Assembly (NCBI GenBank): GCA_021234155.1
Contig: JAJEKV010000316.1
Span: forward strand, 124,001 to 188,000
Length of the DNA: 64,000 bases
Direction of reading: 5' to 3'
Source of the DNA: Isoetes taiwanensis
Taxonomy: Eukaryota > Streptophyta > Lycopodiopsida > Isoetales > Isoetaceae
This document shows positions 33,131 to 44,829 of this stretch, piece by piece. The position numbers were made by a program, and so were the translations under genes. The stretch's first letter is position 1; every line of letters begins with the position of its first letter. The notes under the pieces were generated by a model. That model made no database searches, was not told where the DNA came from, and saw only the letters and a list, made by a program, of their open reading frames with translations.

Positions 33131-34430
33131 GCTATCCTATATTATAATGTTATAATGTATTGAATGGATCCGGCCCTAAATCCAATGGTTTAGATTGATG
33201 CGACAAAATTGTGGCTTAGATTTATGTTTTTAAGGTTTTACCTTGCTTTAGGGTTTCTTCCTTGCGTTTTTGGTTGGCTATGGTCCGTCTCTTTTTCGAT
33301 TCATTTTTGTGCGGGCTTGGATTGCTTCGTTTGGAGGCTTACTGCGCATATGGCAACAACTTGGCATCTATCGCCCCATTTTCTAAGAGCTGTCGCTTTG
33401 GTCTATGACCTTTGTTAGATCATTTGGAGACTAAGCGAACACAATGAGGAAAACGGCGACCAAAGAGCGGTCGATTAAAAGTTTAGAGGAGTAAAATCGG
33501 CATGCTATGGCTGATTTGATTATGAAAACCGGGGCTGATGCCATTTGGGGCGAGCACTCCGGCATTGAACTCCTTTCTTTTTATTCCGATGCCCCTTGCC
33601 TTTGATTGGGGCTGTGGCGGTACTTTGGTTCTTTGGGCGTGATCTTCTGTTGCTTCAAGATTCTAGACTTAGCTCTAAGGTGCACAAATATGCGGTGAAA
33701 GCTCTTTGGCATCTACACAATAGTTTCGGCTCTTTGGGTTACTTATCGGGGTTGCTTTATATCCACAGACCAATCGACTGAGCAAACTCATTGTTGTACA
33801 CATTATTTATATTGAGGGGTTGCTTTGTCTACAACACCCGACCTGTGCAAACTCATGTGCTGTGTACACTATTACAAATGCATGTTTTCATAGGTTTTAT
33901 TTTTAGTTTTTAAGGAAGGAAGACAAATTTGGCATTTAGGGGTTTGAGCTAAAATGCAAGTCTTCCTGCATTATCTTCCAAAAGATGGGAGAGCTTATAT
34001 ATTTTAAGATTCTTTCCTTAGAGATTCTAGGAAAAGAAGGAGTTTGACCGTTTAAACTAGACGATTGCAAGCATTTTCTTGGTCTGTAGCAAGTTACCAT
34101 GGATCTAGGGTTCTTCTCCAACTCTATACTTTACATGTCACGTTGCATTTTTGGATGTTTGATATTGCCTTTGCTGGCTCTTTGTGCCCTCTGTTTGCAA
34201 GTGCAGATATGCTGTCTAATCCAACATTATGTTATCCAGGTATTTTTCTTGCAAATTTTGCTATCAGTCTCATGTTATTGTTTACATGAAAGAAAAAGTT
34301 AATTTATGCAGGTTAGCACATGGTGTCTAATCAGTCAAAATGAAGAGTATTGCTCATAATGCTAAGGGGAGCTGAGATTCTTTTACAAACAAAAAGGTAA
34401 GGGCTCATGCTAAGTTGGCGTCTTTGTTGG
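33131..34430. other. Interior of the CACTA element or flank, no recognised gene
   Basis: Coding-like scraps occur at 33347-33418 and 33640-33780 (SSKVHKYAVKALWHLHNSF). A 67-codon hydrophobic frame, MDLGFFSNSILYMSRCIFG at 34099, reaches a donor-like CCAG|GTATTTTT after CCAACATTATGTTAT at about 34239. No transposase was recognised. Confidence 0.35.
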
Positions 34431-34431
34431 A

Positions 34432-34702
34432 TTGACATGCTTGACGATTTGCTCTATAAGCCAATACAAATTTCATGCATTTGAAGTTTCACATAGTTGT
34501 GATTGTAGGGAGTTCATGTTTCTGGAACTATTTATTCGAACATCTTTAGTGTTAGGATCTTCTTGACATGCTTGACGATTTGCCTATTAAGCCAATTTTC
34601 TAATACAAATTTCAGGCATTTGAAGTTTCACATAGTTGTTATTGTAGGGAGTTCATGTTTCTGGAACCATTGATTCAAACATCTTTACTGTTAGGATCTT
34701 TT
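34432..34702. repeat. Tandem duplication, two copies of about 131 bp
   Basis: TTGACATGCTTGACGATTTG starts at 34432 and 34563, and both copies end near GTTAGGATCTT. Differences are few, including a short insertion (TTTTCT) in copy two. Confidence 0.85.
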
Positions 34703-36837
34703 ATAAAATGGTTAATGCCTTGGCAGTTAATGCATCTATATATGGTATACTTCATGCTTCAACAGGTTGTAGATTAAAGATACATGCTGAAAATGATGTC
34801 TGACTTTAATTTTTCAAGGTGGATGCATATGGAGTTGGAAGGTGAAAGAACCTACAAGAAAATGCAGATTAGAATGTGCAGAGAGCCTTAGTTTTATGGT
34901 TATTTTATGGACGTCAAGGAAAAGGATGAACAAAGCCTAATATCAGTGAAGAGTTCCCTAGAAGTTCATGTGCATTAAGAAATCTAAGATATCTCTCCAT
35001 GGCCTGTGCATCAACTTGCAACGGATCATATGGGGGTACTATATCTTGGGGGTTATTGAAGATGAAAGCCATACTCTTCTGAGTTGCCCTGCTTTTGAGA
35101 TAGTCCGGAATCATTTTTTGACCTTAGCATTCCATTCCACGCTTCCACAACTTCTCAGAGCACCATCTGAGATGACTTGGCATTATACATACTTGAGGTT
35201 CTAGATAAACGTCTGCAATTACTGAGACCTCAGTAGTCATTATCTCTGCTTGTCTAGTATCATCATTACTGCAAAGGTTTTTCCCTTGAAAACCTTTCGA
35301 GGCAGGGGTTTTTTAATCCTAGTAGTAATAATTGTACTAGCCCATTGTATGGGTCCCATGACCTATTGGTCTCCGTGGACGTTAAAAAATTTATTCTATT
35401 CTATTCTATTCCTTCATCCTCCTTCTGAGATGATTTCAAGCCTTTTTGTCCAGATTCTAGGCTTAAGAACTGCAAAGCTGCTCTCTGTGATTAAAGGTTT
35501 ATGTTATTTGTATTCTGAAGGATGCTCTTATAAACTTCTCATTTTGACATATATATTTTAATGTCGAAGATGCTGATAAAGGATGGAATAAATCTTGGCA
35601 ATCATCATCTGTGCAAGGCTGTTCATAAATCTACTGAGGCAGCCAGTACAGTGGCATTAGGACTCTTAGGCCATTAGATGTACATCCTGAATCATAACTT
35701 CTATATGTCCTGCAAAAGCCAGCTCACTGCCCTAGATTATGTCATTTCATGTGCGCTTTCTCAATGTACCAAAATGTGGATGCATATTCCTATAACATGT
35801 AAATTTTAACCTGGAGACCTATTACACATTTCTAAATAACATAAGCGAAGCTGAGAATTTAGTCAGGCATTTGCATATATTTTGTATACAATTGGTATCC
35901 TTTTGTAAGAAAAAGTTTAGCATGTATATTTCTGCTGGAGCAGTGGTCCCCTTTATACGACTTATAATTATCACTAGATTTTTAAGGAGGCTCACAACAA
36001 TGCTTCAAATCCTTTAAAATAGAAAAATTGATACTCACATCCATTTTGCAATCATTTTCTAATAGATATTGGTTGGAGTGCAAGGTGCATCTAGTAGTCT
36101 TGCAATGTAATATTCATTGTAAATAGTAAACAGGGGCATGTCTTTCACCAACCAATTCCCAAAACAACACTTCTTTGTCATTGAATGAGCAAGAAACTTC
36201 CATTGTCTTTGGCGATTGGCTACAAAAAATAATCCATAGCAACTTAGGTTTTGAGAACCGTACTAGAGTACGTGACAACCAATCATAAAACTTTTTTATG
36301 GCAATGATAAACTTCTTTATGGATTTGCCTAACTATATTAGATTTATGATAAGGAGTTTGAGCTGAACAGGTTTTCATTCACATAGGTTCTCAACTTATT
36401 CTCAAACCTTGTTGGCACCGTCTATTTGGGCTAGAGAGAAATCAAGGTGTCGTTTGAAGCTTTTCGAAATCCTCCAGCCCTTCGAAAATTCGAGTTAACC
36501 GAGAAAAACCTTTGCCACGTCGCAAAGTTAAGTTATGTTGGTATTGCGTGACCTGGACTTCGACTTTTTTTTTTCGAAGTCAAGTGAGGCAACCACATGG
36601 GAACGTTGCCTTTGGCCTCAAAGTGTCATAAGCTTATGACCTTGATAAAAGTTTAATAGTTTCCATTGCCTTTATAGGCTATAAAAACAAATACTGGTGT
36701 ATTTCTAACCTTTGAAAACCTTCTGTCACTTCTGGATATCGATTTAGGGCATGCGTAAACCTTTAGGTTAAAAATTGATTATGGCCAAAACATGGTGCCG
36801 ACATGGTTAACATTGCATTTGATTAGTCTTCTTGAAG
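34703..36837. other. No supported gene
   Basis: A minus-strand frame at 34914-35114 (NNPQDIVPPYDPLQVDAQAM) has coding character but no family match, and a plus frame at 35250-35561 is hydrophobic and unconvincing. The rest is AT-rich. A TTGGCACCGTCTATTTGGG word at 36411 resembles the start of some Gypsy internal regions but stands alone. Confidence 0.35.
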
Positions 36838-37169
36838 GACAACAAGAATGCTCAAAGGAAATAATGTAACAACTTCAAATAAATCTCACAATATGCAGCA
36901 AGACTTGGGGCAGGCTTATGAACACTTGGCCAAGGCAGAAAAAGAGTTGAAGATGCAGTTGACCACTAATACTCTTTAGTGATGTCTCTTTCCCTTAATT
37001 CATTTTTGGTGGGAGCACATATTGTAGTCAATTCTGTTTGCCTCAAAACTTAGATGTGTTTATGGTCCTTATTAATTGTTGTTTTTGCAGTGGAATTGAG
37101 CCATCCTCAACAACTACTGAGATTAAAAAGGCATGTCAAAAACTAGCATTGAGACATCATCCGGACAAA
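36838..37169 (+). pseudogene. TPR-DnaJ protein fragment (J-domain exon)
   Basis: After an acceptor TTGTTTTTGCAG, 37091-37169 reads GIEPSSTTTEIKKACQKLA then LRHHPDK, followed by a GT. This is helix I-II of a J-domain, including the diagnostic HPD, which in the family stimulates Hsp70 ATPase activity. The preceding block 36890-36978, MQQDLGQAYEHLAKAEKEL, resembles the linker before the J-domain in plant TPR-DnaJ proteins; it ends in a stop rather than a clean donor. No TPR part or downstream J-domain exon is seen nearby, so this is a two-exon scrap. Confidence 0.65.
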
Positions 37170-37489
37170 GTAGTACGCTTCCTGTACTACACTTGTTTTA
37201 TATTCTACTATCTATAACTCAACCTCAAAAAAAGATCTTTGCGACGCATACATTTACTCAAGGTATTCTTGCTCAATGCAAAACTAGCGAGGAAATTTGA
37301 AACCATGACTCATGATGTAGTTAGGGATCTGGCGGGGGGTTAAACTAGATATTAAGAACTGTAGTAAGAAATTGAATATTTGTTCTTGAGATCTTAAGGA
37401 CTTCTATTAACAAACGTGCAATTCCTTTTGCGGTCTCTATTTTCACAAGTTTACCGATCAACTTTGCGGTCAAAAGTTGGCCTTGCTTA

Positions 37490-38250
37490 CTTGGCATGGC
37501 ATGTCATCAATGGCATGAACATCATCATGCACATGACATATCACCAATGGCATGCCACATTATCATGCGCCTTCTTTGTCTTATGTTTTCGCGGGTTGTG
37601 GTTGAAATATGCTTCCTTGGGACCCAGTGGCAAAGCAAGAGTAGAATAGTGGCACATAAGGTGAAATGGCAATGATATGGCACTAGAAATGTTGAGGTTG
37701 CTTCTAAACAGCAAGCAAACTTCATTCTTTGCAAAAATTATGGGAGATGACATGGCATGAGTATGGTGAGGTGGCAAAGATGAGTGGTGAGGTGTGAAAA
37801 GATGAAGGGCTTGAAAACCAAAAGAATTTGCCTAGACAACTTTTCAACTAAAAAAATAAAGCATATTTGTCCATGGTGACATGGCATTCCCTTGGATGAT
37901 GTGGTATGTGACATGATGACTAAGCATTTTATGCACGTTAGATAGAAAATGACTAGGCCAATTAAAAGAAAAGGAGAATTTTTTTGAGTGAGATAAGTAG
38001 GCAATAGTGGCAAGCAATAAGGAGATGTGGGACTAGAAATGATGATGGCATGGTATGAGCATGTGGGATGCAACTATGAGTGATGACATGGCAAAAAATG
38101 AGGGAATAGAAAATGAAGAATTTGCCTAGGCAATTTGAAACTTCTTAGAAGAAGCATATTCACTATAATGACATGGCATTTCTTTTGAAGATGTGGCACA
38201 TCACAATGTATGACTAACACATTTGGTTTCAAACACATTTGGTTTCAAAT
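37490..38250. repeat. Degenerate repeats rich in GACATGGCAT / ATGATGTGG
   Basis: Words ATGGCATG, GACATGGCAT and GATGTGGCA recur through about 760 bp. A longer direct repeat pairs 37853-37935 with 38150-38215 (AAGCATATT...GACATGGCATT...ATGACTAA). No gene is seen; open frames here are His/Met-rich artefacts. Confidence 0.6.
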
Positions 38251-39124
38251 TGGGATGTCAATATATGATGTGCCAAATATTCTGACAACATTGATATTCA
38301 TTGACGTAAAACAATCATCTTTTGTCCTTTAAGCTTCTTAAAACATGCAAATCCTATAAATAAAGATTTATAGAAGAATATGCAATGTGCATTCAATTTT
38401 TAGAAATAGATGCGTTGAAACAGAGCTAAAAACAACGAAAAATTTAAGAGATTCTAAGCTTGGAAGAAAAACTTGGAAGATCCATCGATGGCAGAATGCA
38501 TGGCAGCATAATACATGAGATCGGCTTGTAAACCTTTCTGCAGCTTCGTCAAGCTTTTGCAAATGCCTGGCATTGGCTGGAAAGACCCATAAATTCCACC
38601 AAAGAGTCAAGAAAATTAAATGAACACATTCCTAAGCAAATCATGAGAAAAAACTTGCAAAGATCCTAAGCTTGGAAGAAAAACTTGAAAAATCTAAAGC
38701 AAATCCTACTCGTACTGCGAAATAGGGCAGGTGCCATAGCCATCGAGTGTCAAGGGCTACAAAGCGGCATCAGAGCAAGCTCCAAGGGCTGCCCACCGCC
38801 ATAGCCGCCCATCGCCATAGACAGACCTTCGCTGAAAAAAGATGGGGGCGGAGGGGCAAATTAGCTCCCCATTCCCATGTTGTGGTGATACGGCCACCGG
38901 TTCCACATTTCGGTGTGGCCAATGACCCCTTTCCGACTGCCACGGATTGTGGGGCCCCACCGGTCCACACCGTAATGTGGTTTCCGTGACCATGCCACCA
39001 TACAAACCAACAAACATTTAACATTATCATAACCTACGAAATTTATATTTAATAGAGATGAACGGTGGAGATGAATTCAAATAGACGGTTAAGATGGTGA
39101 TCTTCGTCCTAACATCCTATTGGT

Positions 39125-39216
39125 GGAGATATGGCGCCTTCCTTTTGCCGCCGAAATTCAAGGCCACAGCGGAGATATGGCGCCTTCCTCTTGCCGCCTA
39201 AATTCAAGGCCACAGC
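39125..39216. repeat. Tandem duplication, two copies of 46 bp
   Basis: GGAGATATGGCGCCTTCC starts at 39125 and 39171, and both units end in CAAGGCCACAGC. One of the few GC-rich patches in this part. Confidence 0.85.
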
Positions 39217-39580
39217 GGCCGGTCCATTGTAAAGGAAATACACGAAAAATGAGCAATCGACTGAGCAAACTTTCATTAAGGTGGTCATCTTTCTTATACA
39301 ATGAAGGGCGGTGCCCAAATTAGCAAGCAGATGCCAGCATATCAATTGCCCTAATAAGCTCCCAGACTTAAGGAGAAACAAACGAAAATACACCTATCAT
39401 GACCGACCATAGTCATATCTTGCTGAAAAATACCAATTCCAACACATTGCAGCTTCCATCTCCATCTCCACTGCGCTCTAGGTTCGCCTTGCTGCCTCCA
39501 GCTCCACGACGGCCAGATCTTCAGATTCGCCTCCAGCTCCACTGCTGCCAGTCCAAATAGAGCCATAGCCAATCTTTGCG

Positions 39581-41756
39581 TATAGAACAAGGTTTAAAAT
39601 GAAACGCACTTATTTAAGAAGTGCGTTTGAAAGATTCCTTTTGAAAATTTATAAAATTCTGAAATCCCTCTAAAAAGGGCCTTTTTATTACCTTTAGTCC
39701 AAAGATTTATAAAATTGCTCGTGAAAACAGACATTTTAAGAAGATTTAGTATTAAGGAAAAACACACACACACAAAAAATCCCATTGTAGAGGGGGAAAG
39801 AACTACAATGAAATTCAAAGATTTACTATGGGGCAAATTCGTATGAAGAAATTAGATGCTTTTGTACCTTGTCCCTGAAAATTTTTATATTAGTTGTTTT
39901 AGAAGACAGGAAATTTGTTATTTCACAACCATTTTGGCTGAACATCCTAATGGACCTTAAAACACATTGGGAGGCAGTTGAACAAACTTCTTGAATGACA
40001 AACCATTGTTTTTGCATCACATAGTATTACAATTACCAATACATCCACGATATTTTGTAGTTGATCTGAAGTTTTAGTTGATGATGCAGTATAAATTTAT
40101 ACCGAGGATACAAAAGTTGAAGTAATGAAGCCATGTGATTACATGCCCTCCTTTTTATTCTCGGAGATGTATTTTTGAGCGCACATATCAATCTACAACA
40201 TGGTGATGCTCGGGGAGATAGTCAATCTCCTTAGCAATGTTGAGCATATTCATCACAATTACGCCATCATCAGAGCGATTGGGCACCATGCACATTTCTC
40301 TGGCAAATTGAAGTATTCGATGCGCCTTTACCCTTTCCTAAATATTTTGTAAATAAATAGGTAAACTTAGAGGGGTTGCTACTCCTGGCTCCCTCTGGAT
40401 AAACCACGTGGTTTCCTTCTAGTCAAACACCTGTGTCACCATAATATTTTGGAGTTCTTTGCCTTTAGTAGCAATTTTTTAGCTGCCTGAAGTGAAGTTC
40501 GCATGTATGTAGAGAAAAAAAAGTAGAAATAACAACATGATTCGACTACTTTATGCTCTAACATTGCATTACAAGCTCGAGAAGTTTTAGAACCGTTTTT
40601 AGAACTTTTTAGACTAAAAACTAAGAAAAGTGTGTAAAATTATCCCTTATGTGTGTTACTTTAGTAGTTTTAGGTTGCCAAACCCTTTGGCGAGTAAGTA
40701 AGAAAAGACCCCAAAAGATTTTTACACGATATATACTTTACCTCGGAAGATATATATATATACATATATATACAAACGTTTTATATATATATGCAATTTG
40801 GTATAAATTTATACCGTTTCTCCGTATAGATTTATACCGCAAGAGTTCTCTTTTCTTCGGATATATATATATGTAAGTATGTATATATATTATATTATAT
40901 ATATACACATATATGTGTATAAATTGATTGTCTGAAGGTTATCTGCGGTATAAATTTATACCGAGAGAGCTGTCGCGGTATAAATTTATACCGAGAGAGC
41001 TCTCGCGGTATAATGAGGGAGCTCTCACGGTATAAATTTATACCGTGGGAGCTCTCGCAGTGAATCGAGAGAGCTCTCGCGGTATAAATTTATACCGCTC
41101 GAGTCCTCTTGCGGTATAAATTTATACCGCTCGAGTCCATTTGCGGTATAAATTTATACCATGCGAACTCTCTGACATGTTATATCCGCACAGCACTACC
41201 TATTGTGGTATAAATTTATACCACCCAGAAATTTATTTTGAAGACGTTATGTCCATGCATTGTCCTCGCGGTATACATAAGTCTATAGCAAGACGGATGA
41301 GCAAATAAGAGCAAGTATATAAGACGAAGAGCGAGCGTCTTCGACTCCAACTTGCGCTTCAAAGTGTAAGTTTGTTCAATGAGGCATACTTTCATGTGAA
41401 AATGTTTGCTTCAATGAGGCAATGTCAAAATGTGTTGCATTTTTTACAGTTTTGTTCATAGTTTTGTACTGATTTTGAAAACAGTTTTTCAATGTCTATT
41501 TTGTTTAGTTTTTGAAAATATTACTATTTCTCAAACCAAACTAGGGGGACCAAAAAGGGATGTCAAACAATTTTGAATGGAAGCTAAGTTCGCACCCCCC
41601 CTCAAAAATGATGCCTAAAATTTTCAAATTGTCACACTTGTCACAAATATACCATGAAAAGGGACCTTTTTTGGGGGATTTTAGGGAATCTTTCAAAGAT
41701 TCCTTTTGAAGTGCGTTTTGAGCAAATTAGTGCGTTTCATTTTAAACTTTGTTATA
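39581..41756. mobile_element. 2.2-kb element with long terminal inverted repeats
   Basis: The left end at 39581 (TATAGAACAAG, then GTTTAAAATGAAACGCACT) and the complement of the right end (CTATAACAAA, then the same 19-mer) are inverted. Similarity continues inward through AGTGCGTTT and GATTCC words. The interior has a palindrome array (40800-41225) and minus-strand coding scraps: VSFLNKCVS-type short frames, and EMCMVPNRSDDGVIVMNML after an AG acceptor near 40336. No transposase was recognised and no target duplication is obvious. The right end coincides with the intron acceptor of the dynein exon. Confidence 0.6.
40800..41225. repeat. Array of perfect palindromes CGGTATAAATTTATACCG
   Basis: About nine copies are present, at about 40800, 40946, 40976, 41028, 41078, 41112, 41142 and 41207, with a degenerate one at 40825 and a broken half near 41006. 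Linkers of 12-20 bp are enriched in GAGAGAGCTCTCG, itself a palindrome. A lone copy lies at about 40089. Spacing is mostly 30-35 bp. Confidence 0.9.
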
Positions 41757-41757
41757 G

Positions 41758-42138
41758 GTTCTTAGTGTGATTGCTCAACAAATATTGACTATTCAACGAG
41801 CTAAAGCAGCAAATCTGAAGGCTTTTGAATTTGAAGGCGTGAAGCTTACTTTAAAACGGACATGTAGTGTCTTCATTACCATGAATCCAGACTATCTTTG
41901 GCGGCTCGAGCTCCCCTCGACAATTTAAAAGCTTTGTTCCAATACGGTTGCAATGATGGTTCCAGATTATGCACCGATCTCGAGGAGAAGGGATATCCGC
42001 AGAGTTCAGGAGGCAAAAATCTTGCCCGATTCAACCCAAACATTAAATTTTGAATCGGATCCCACTTTGCCGCACATTACGAAGTGGGCATCTACGCTTC
42101 TCGCTTGCAATTGGACCCTAAAAGTTTGGGCTTTTTAA
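41758..42138 (+). pseudogene. Dynein heavy chain exon fragment (motor AAA region)
   Basis: After TTTGTTATAG the frame reads VLSVIAQQILTIQRAKAAN, then FEFEGVKLTLKRTCSVFIT followed by MNPDY, then AMMVPDYA after a stop. The order QQ-LTIQ, FEG-x-L, C-x-VFITMNPGYAGR-ELP and MMVPDYA is specific to the first AAA module of dynein heavy chains, the microtubule motors of cilia and cytoplasm. The expected GYAGR has become DYLWR, an in-frame TAA follows ELPSTI, and the later part (QEAKILPDSTQTL) is poorly conserved. The exon is dead. Dynein heavy chains are absent from flowering plants, which makes this fragment informative about the host. Confidence 0.85.
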
Positions 42139-43054
42139 ATCCCGGGATCTCCTTCCAGCTCTTGTTCTTTTTTGCGAAGGATCAATAGCTCGCCATGCAA
42201 ATCCTTATCTTCAAGAGTTTGATGGAATTTTAAATACTCGAAATCTTCCTTCCCTTGCTTCCGACTTGGTTTCTTATGCGAATGCCTGTTTTTGGAGTTT
42301 TGGGAGAAAGTGTGCGAATCGTGCCATCTTGTATTAGTTCTTCTGCTTTGCCTTCATGAACCCATTTAATGCATCATTCCATTGGCTTAGTCGAGTTGCA
42401 AATTCAAAATCTAGGCGGAATCATCTTCCATTAAGGCCCCGATTTTATTATGCATATTTCGGAATCGAGTACAAGGATTGGTGTAGAATGAGGGAAAGTA
42501 TCTTGAAGCTTCTTTTCAGGTGAACAATTTTAACCTATTCCTCAATGCGATTAGTTTCATGTTGCGAATAAATGCGTGTTTAGCTAAAGTTTTTTTTGGC
42601 TTTGTGAAAATGGCGGTGAAGACATAGTTAAGGTGGAAGAGCTATTAGGCGGCGGGGATCAAGTATGAAAAAGGGTGGTGGAAGAGAAGGGCATTGAAGT
42701 AGAACAGATTTTTTCCATGATCGATGGCTTTATGATAGAGATCTGCACTTGTGAGAAGTTGCGGTGGAACCACTAGGTGCCTCTGTTTGCCTTTCTAAAC
42801 TTTATAGCTCAAAACTGAACAGAATTGCCTGAATTTTTTTCAAATCATTAACTGAGCACAGTTCGACAAATGCACATGCCTAAGACGTCAGAACTCCCAT
42901 ATTCTTTCGTGGCAAAGATGAGGCAATAACAGGGATTCTATAACAGGCAAATATTTTGATCTTGTAAAAAGATTTCTTTGCTTTTTGAGCATGATGCTTG
43001 TCATCTTTTTGTTTGTTTAGGTAGTAACTGTCTTGGTGACTCGTGAGGCATATG
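42139..43054. other. Flank of the dynein fragment, no supported gene
   Basis: Plus-strand sequence to about 42.5 kb may be further decayed dynein gene, but no motif can be aligned by eye. From 42.5 to 43.05 kb I see nothing recognisable. Confidence 0.35.
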
Positions 43055-43742
43055 AGGCAGATTCTAAGATCAGAGGGAAGTGGTCAGAAATAGAGTTGCT
43101 GCAATCAGATTTGATGATAGCTTGATCCCAGGCGTCTAAATCTATTGTACAACTATAGAATCTATCAAGCAAACAAAAAATTCTCTCAGGTTCTTTTCTT
43201 TTATTACTTCAATAGGAGGTGGCCGAGGAGAAAGGAGGGTAATAAACAAACAATTCAGTAAGCTTATCCCATTCCTTTCTTTCATTCCTGGTCATATTTA
43301 GTTTCTTACCGGGGTATTATTAAAACCCCCAGTTAACAGCGAATTTTGCACTTGAGTTTGACCACCAATCCAAACCCATTTCTTCCCAGTGCCTTTCTCT
43401 TTTATGAGGTTCAGTAGAGGCATAGACATTAATAATGCCAAGGTTATGGCCTTCAATATCCAAGGAACTGACAGACCAACGACCTGATAGAGCTATATAA
43501 GAACCAGAGGATGAGAATCCTTTCCAAATTGTGCAAATATCTCCTCGAGTACCATTAGCAGCAGCCCAGGTGGAGCCACTCCCTGGACATATCCAATCTC
43601 CTAATTTGGAGGATTCAAAAGAAGGGAGCCTATGATCTTGTAATAAAATGATATCTGCCTTCATTTCTTGTATGGCAATTGAAGCTATTTTCCTTTTTAA
43701 AGGGTCTTTGATGCCTCTTAAATTTCAATACACAATCTTCAT
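43055..43742 (-). pseudogene. LINE endonuclease domain fragment
   Basis: From ATG at 43742 the minus strand reads MKIVY, a stop where family members have Trp, NLRGIKDPLKRKIASIAIQ, then ADIILLQDHRLPSF. Next come RGDICTIWKGFSSSGSYIA and GIINVYASTEPHKRERHWE (43400-43500). Further down, LDRFYSCTIDLDAW and SISDHFPLILESA (43060-43175) give the closing SDH motif. These are ordered landmarks of the APE-type endonuclease of plant L1-like LINEs, which nicks target DNA. The stop, a gap near 43180-43320, and absence of reverse transcriptase show a truncated relic. Confidence 0.8.
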
Positions 43743-44087
43743 AAAGACTTATTTATAGTGTTAGAGGCATGCCCATCTAAATTAAGGAGGGGCATTCTCT
43801 TATTTCTCTTCTTGGACATTTGAGGGGTATAAAACATGGCAGACATAGATTAATTATCCATTGTCAAAGCTGCATATCTACAAATAGTGCTGGATCTCTG
43901 TGCAGTTATAAAAAGACAGAGCAAGAAAGGTATTTTGCATCGTATTTCATAAGCATTCATTATACATTACCTTATTTATCTTATTATCTTATTTATCTTA
44001 TTCTTTTTTTTTTGGCATTTCGAGGGATTGAGAGGATAATTACCTTGGTTTGTATAGAGCCAAAGAAGGCAGAAAAAAAAAGCAGCG

Positions 44088-44800
44088 GAGCTGGCAAGTC
44101 TGGCTTATTTGAGGGAGGCAGAGAATATATACAAGGCCATCTTGATACCAAAGAATGAGGGCATGCTCAGGATCAACGATAAGGTCCTTCTAAGGTTAAA
44201 TGGACAACTCCATACATATATATAAGTGTAGACACCATCATTGCAGAAGGCGAAGATGCTATAAGGGACTTCCTAATCGAGTTCATCAACCACCTGACCC
44301 CTTCTGGCATGCCACCGCATAAGCTGCACATCAAGGATGGAGCAATCATCATCCTACTTAGAAACATGAATCCGAAGGCCAGTTTTTGGAACGGCACATG
44401 CCTTCGCGTCATCAAAGTGCACCTAAGAATCATAGATGTAGAGATAATCACAGGCACCTACAAAGGAACAAGGGTCCTCATACTAAGAATAACCCTAGAG
44501 CCATCAGACAGTGACCTCCTCCCCTTCAATCGAAGGCAGTTTCCCATGCGACTCGCATTCTCGATGACCATAAACAAGTCGCAAGGCCGGTCCATGACCT
44601 TCGTTGGCATCTTCTATCTACCAATACCAGTTTTCGCACATGGCCAGCTCTATGTCACATTCTCAAGGTGCACCACACAACATGGAGTGAAGGTATACAT
44701 TCAAAATAACTCAAGACAAGGAGCACTGCTAAAAAACAATAAAAGGTTCATTCCAAATGTAGTCTACAAAGAGATTCTACAGGATGAAATAGCCCCTTAG
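44088..44800 (+). pseudogene. Helitron Rep/helicase C-terminus (PIF1-like)
   Basis: Blocks read AYLREAENIYKAILIPKNE, INDKVLLRLNGQLHTYIYK, a one-base frameshift near 44228, then DTIIAEGEDAIRDFLIEFI, MPPHKLHIKDGAIIILLRN, RRQFPMRLAFSMTINKSQG and GQLYVTFSRCTT. The PPH-L-LK-GA-I-LLRN, FP-RLAF-MTINKSQGQ and HGQLYVALSR landmarks are those of the helicase part of the Helitron rolling-circle transposase. From 44309 the frame is open for 163 codons to a TAG at 44800. The Rep nuclease and most of the helicase are missing. The element's 3' terminus follows 30 bp later. Confidence 0.85.
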
Positions 44801-44829
44801 TTTATATACATCTCTTGCACTGTACTAAT

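Noticed and set aside
35335-35355. ACTAG followed by CCCAT-TGT-ATGGG as a further Helitron end
   Set aside because: The hairpin touches the CTAG without the usual 6-10 nt spacer and the stem lacks the GCCC pattern of the other ends.
36411-36450. TTGGCACCGTCTATTTGGG as the start of a Gypsy retrotransposon interior
   Set aside because: No LTR, primer-binding site or gag/pol motif could be found around it.
37490-38100. Several His/Met-rich open frames
   Set aside because: They follow the GACATGGCAT repeat words and lack any protein-like pattern.
40800-41225. CRISPR-like array
   Set aside because: The repeats are palindromes with related, short linkers and no cas genes; the sequence is nuclear plant DNA.
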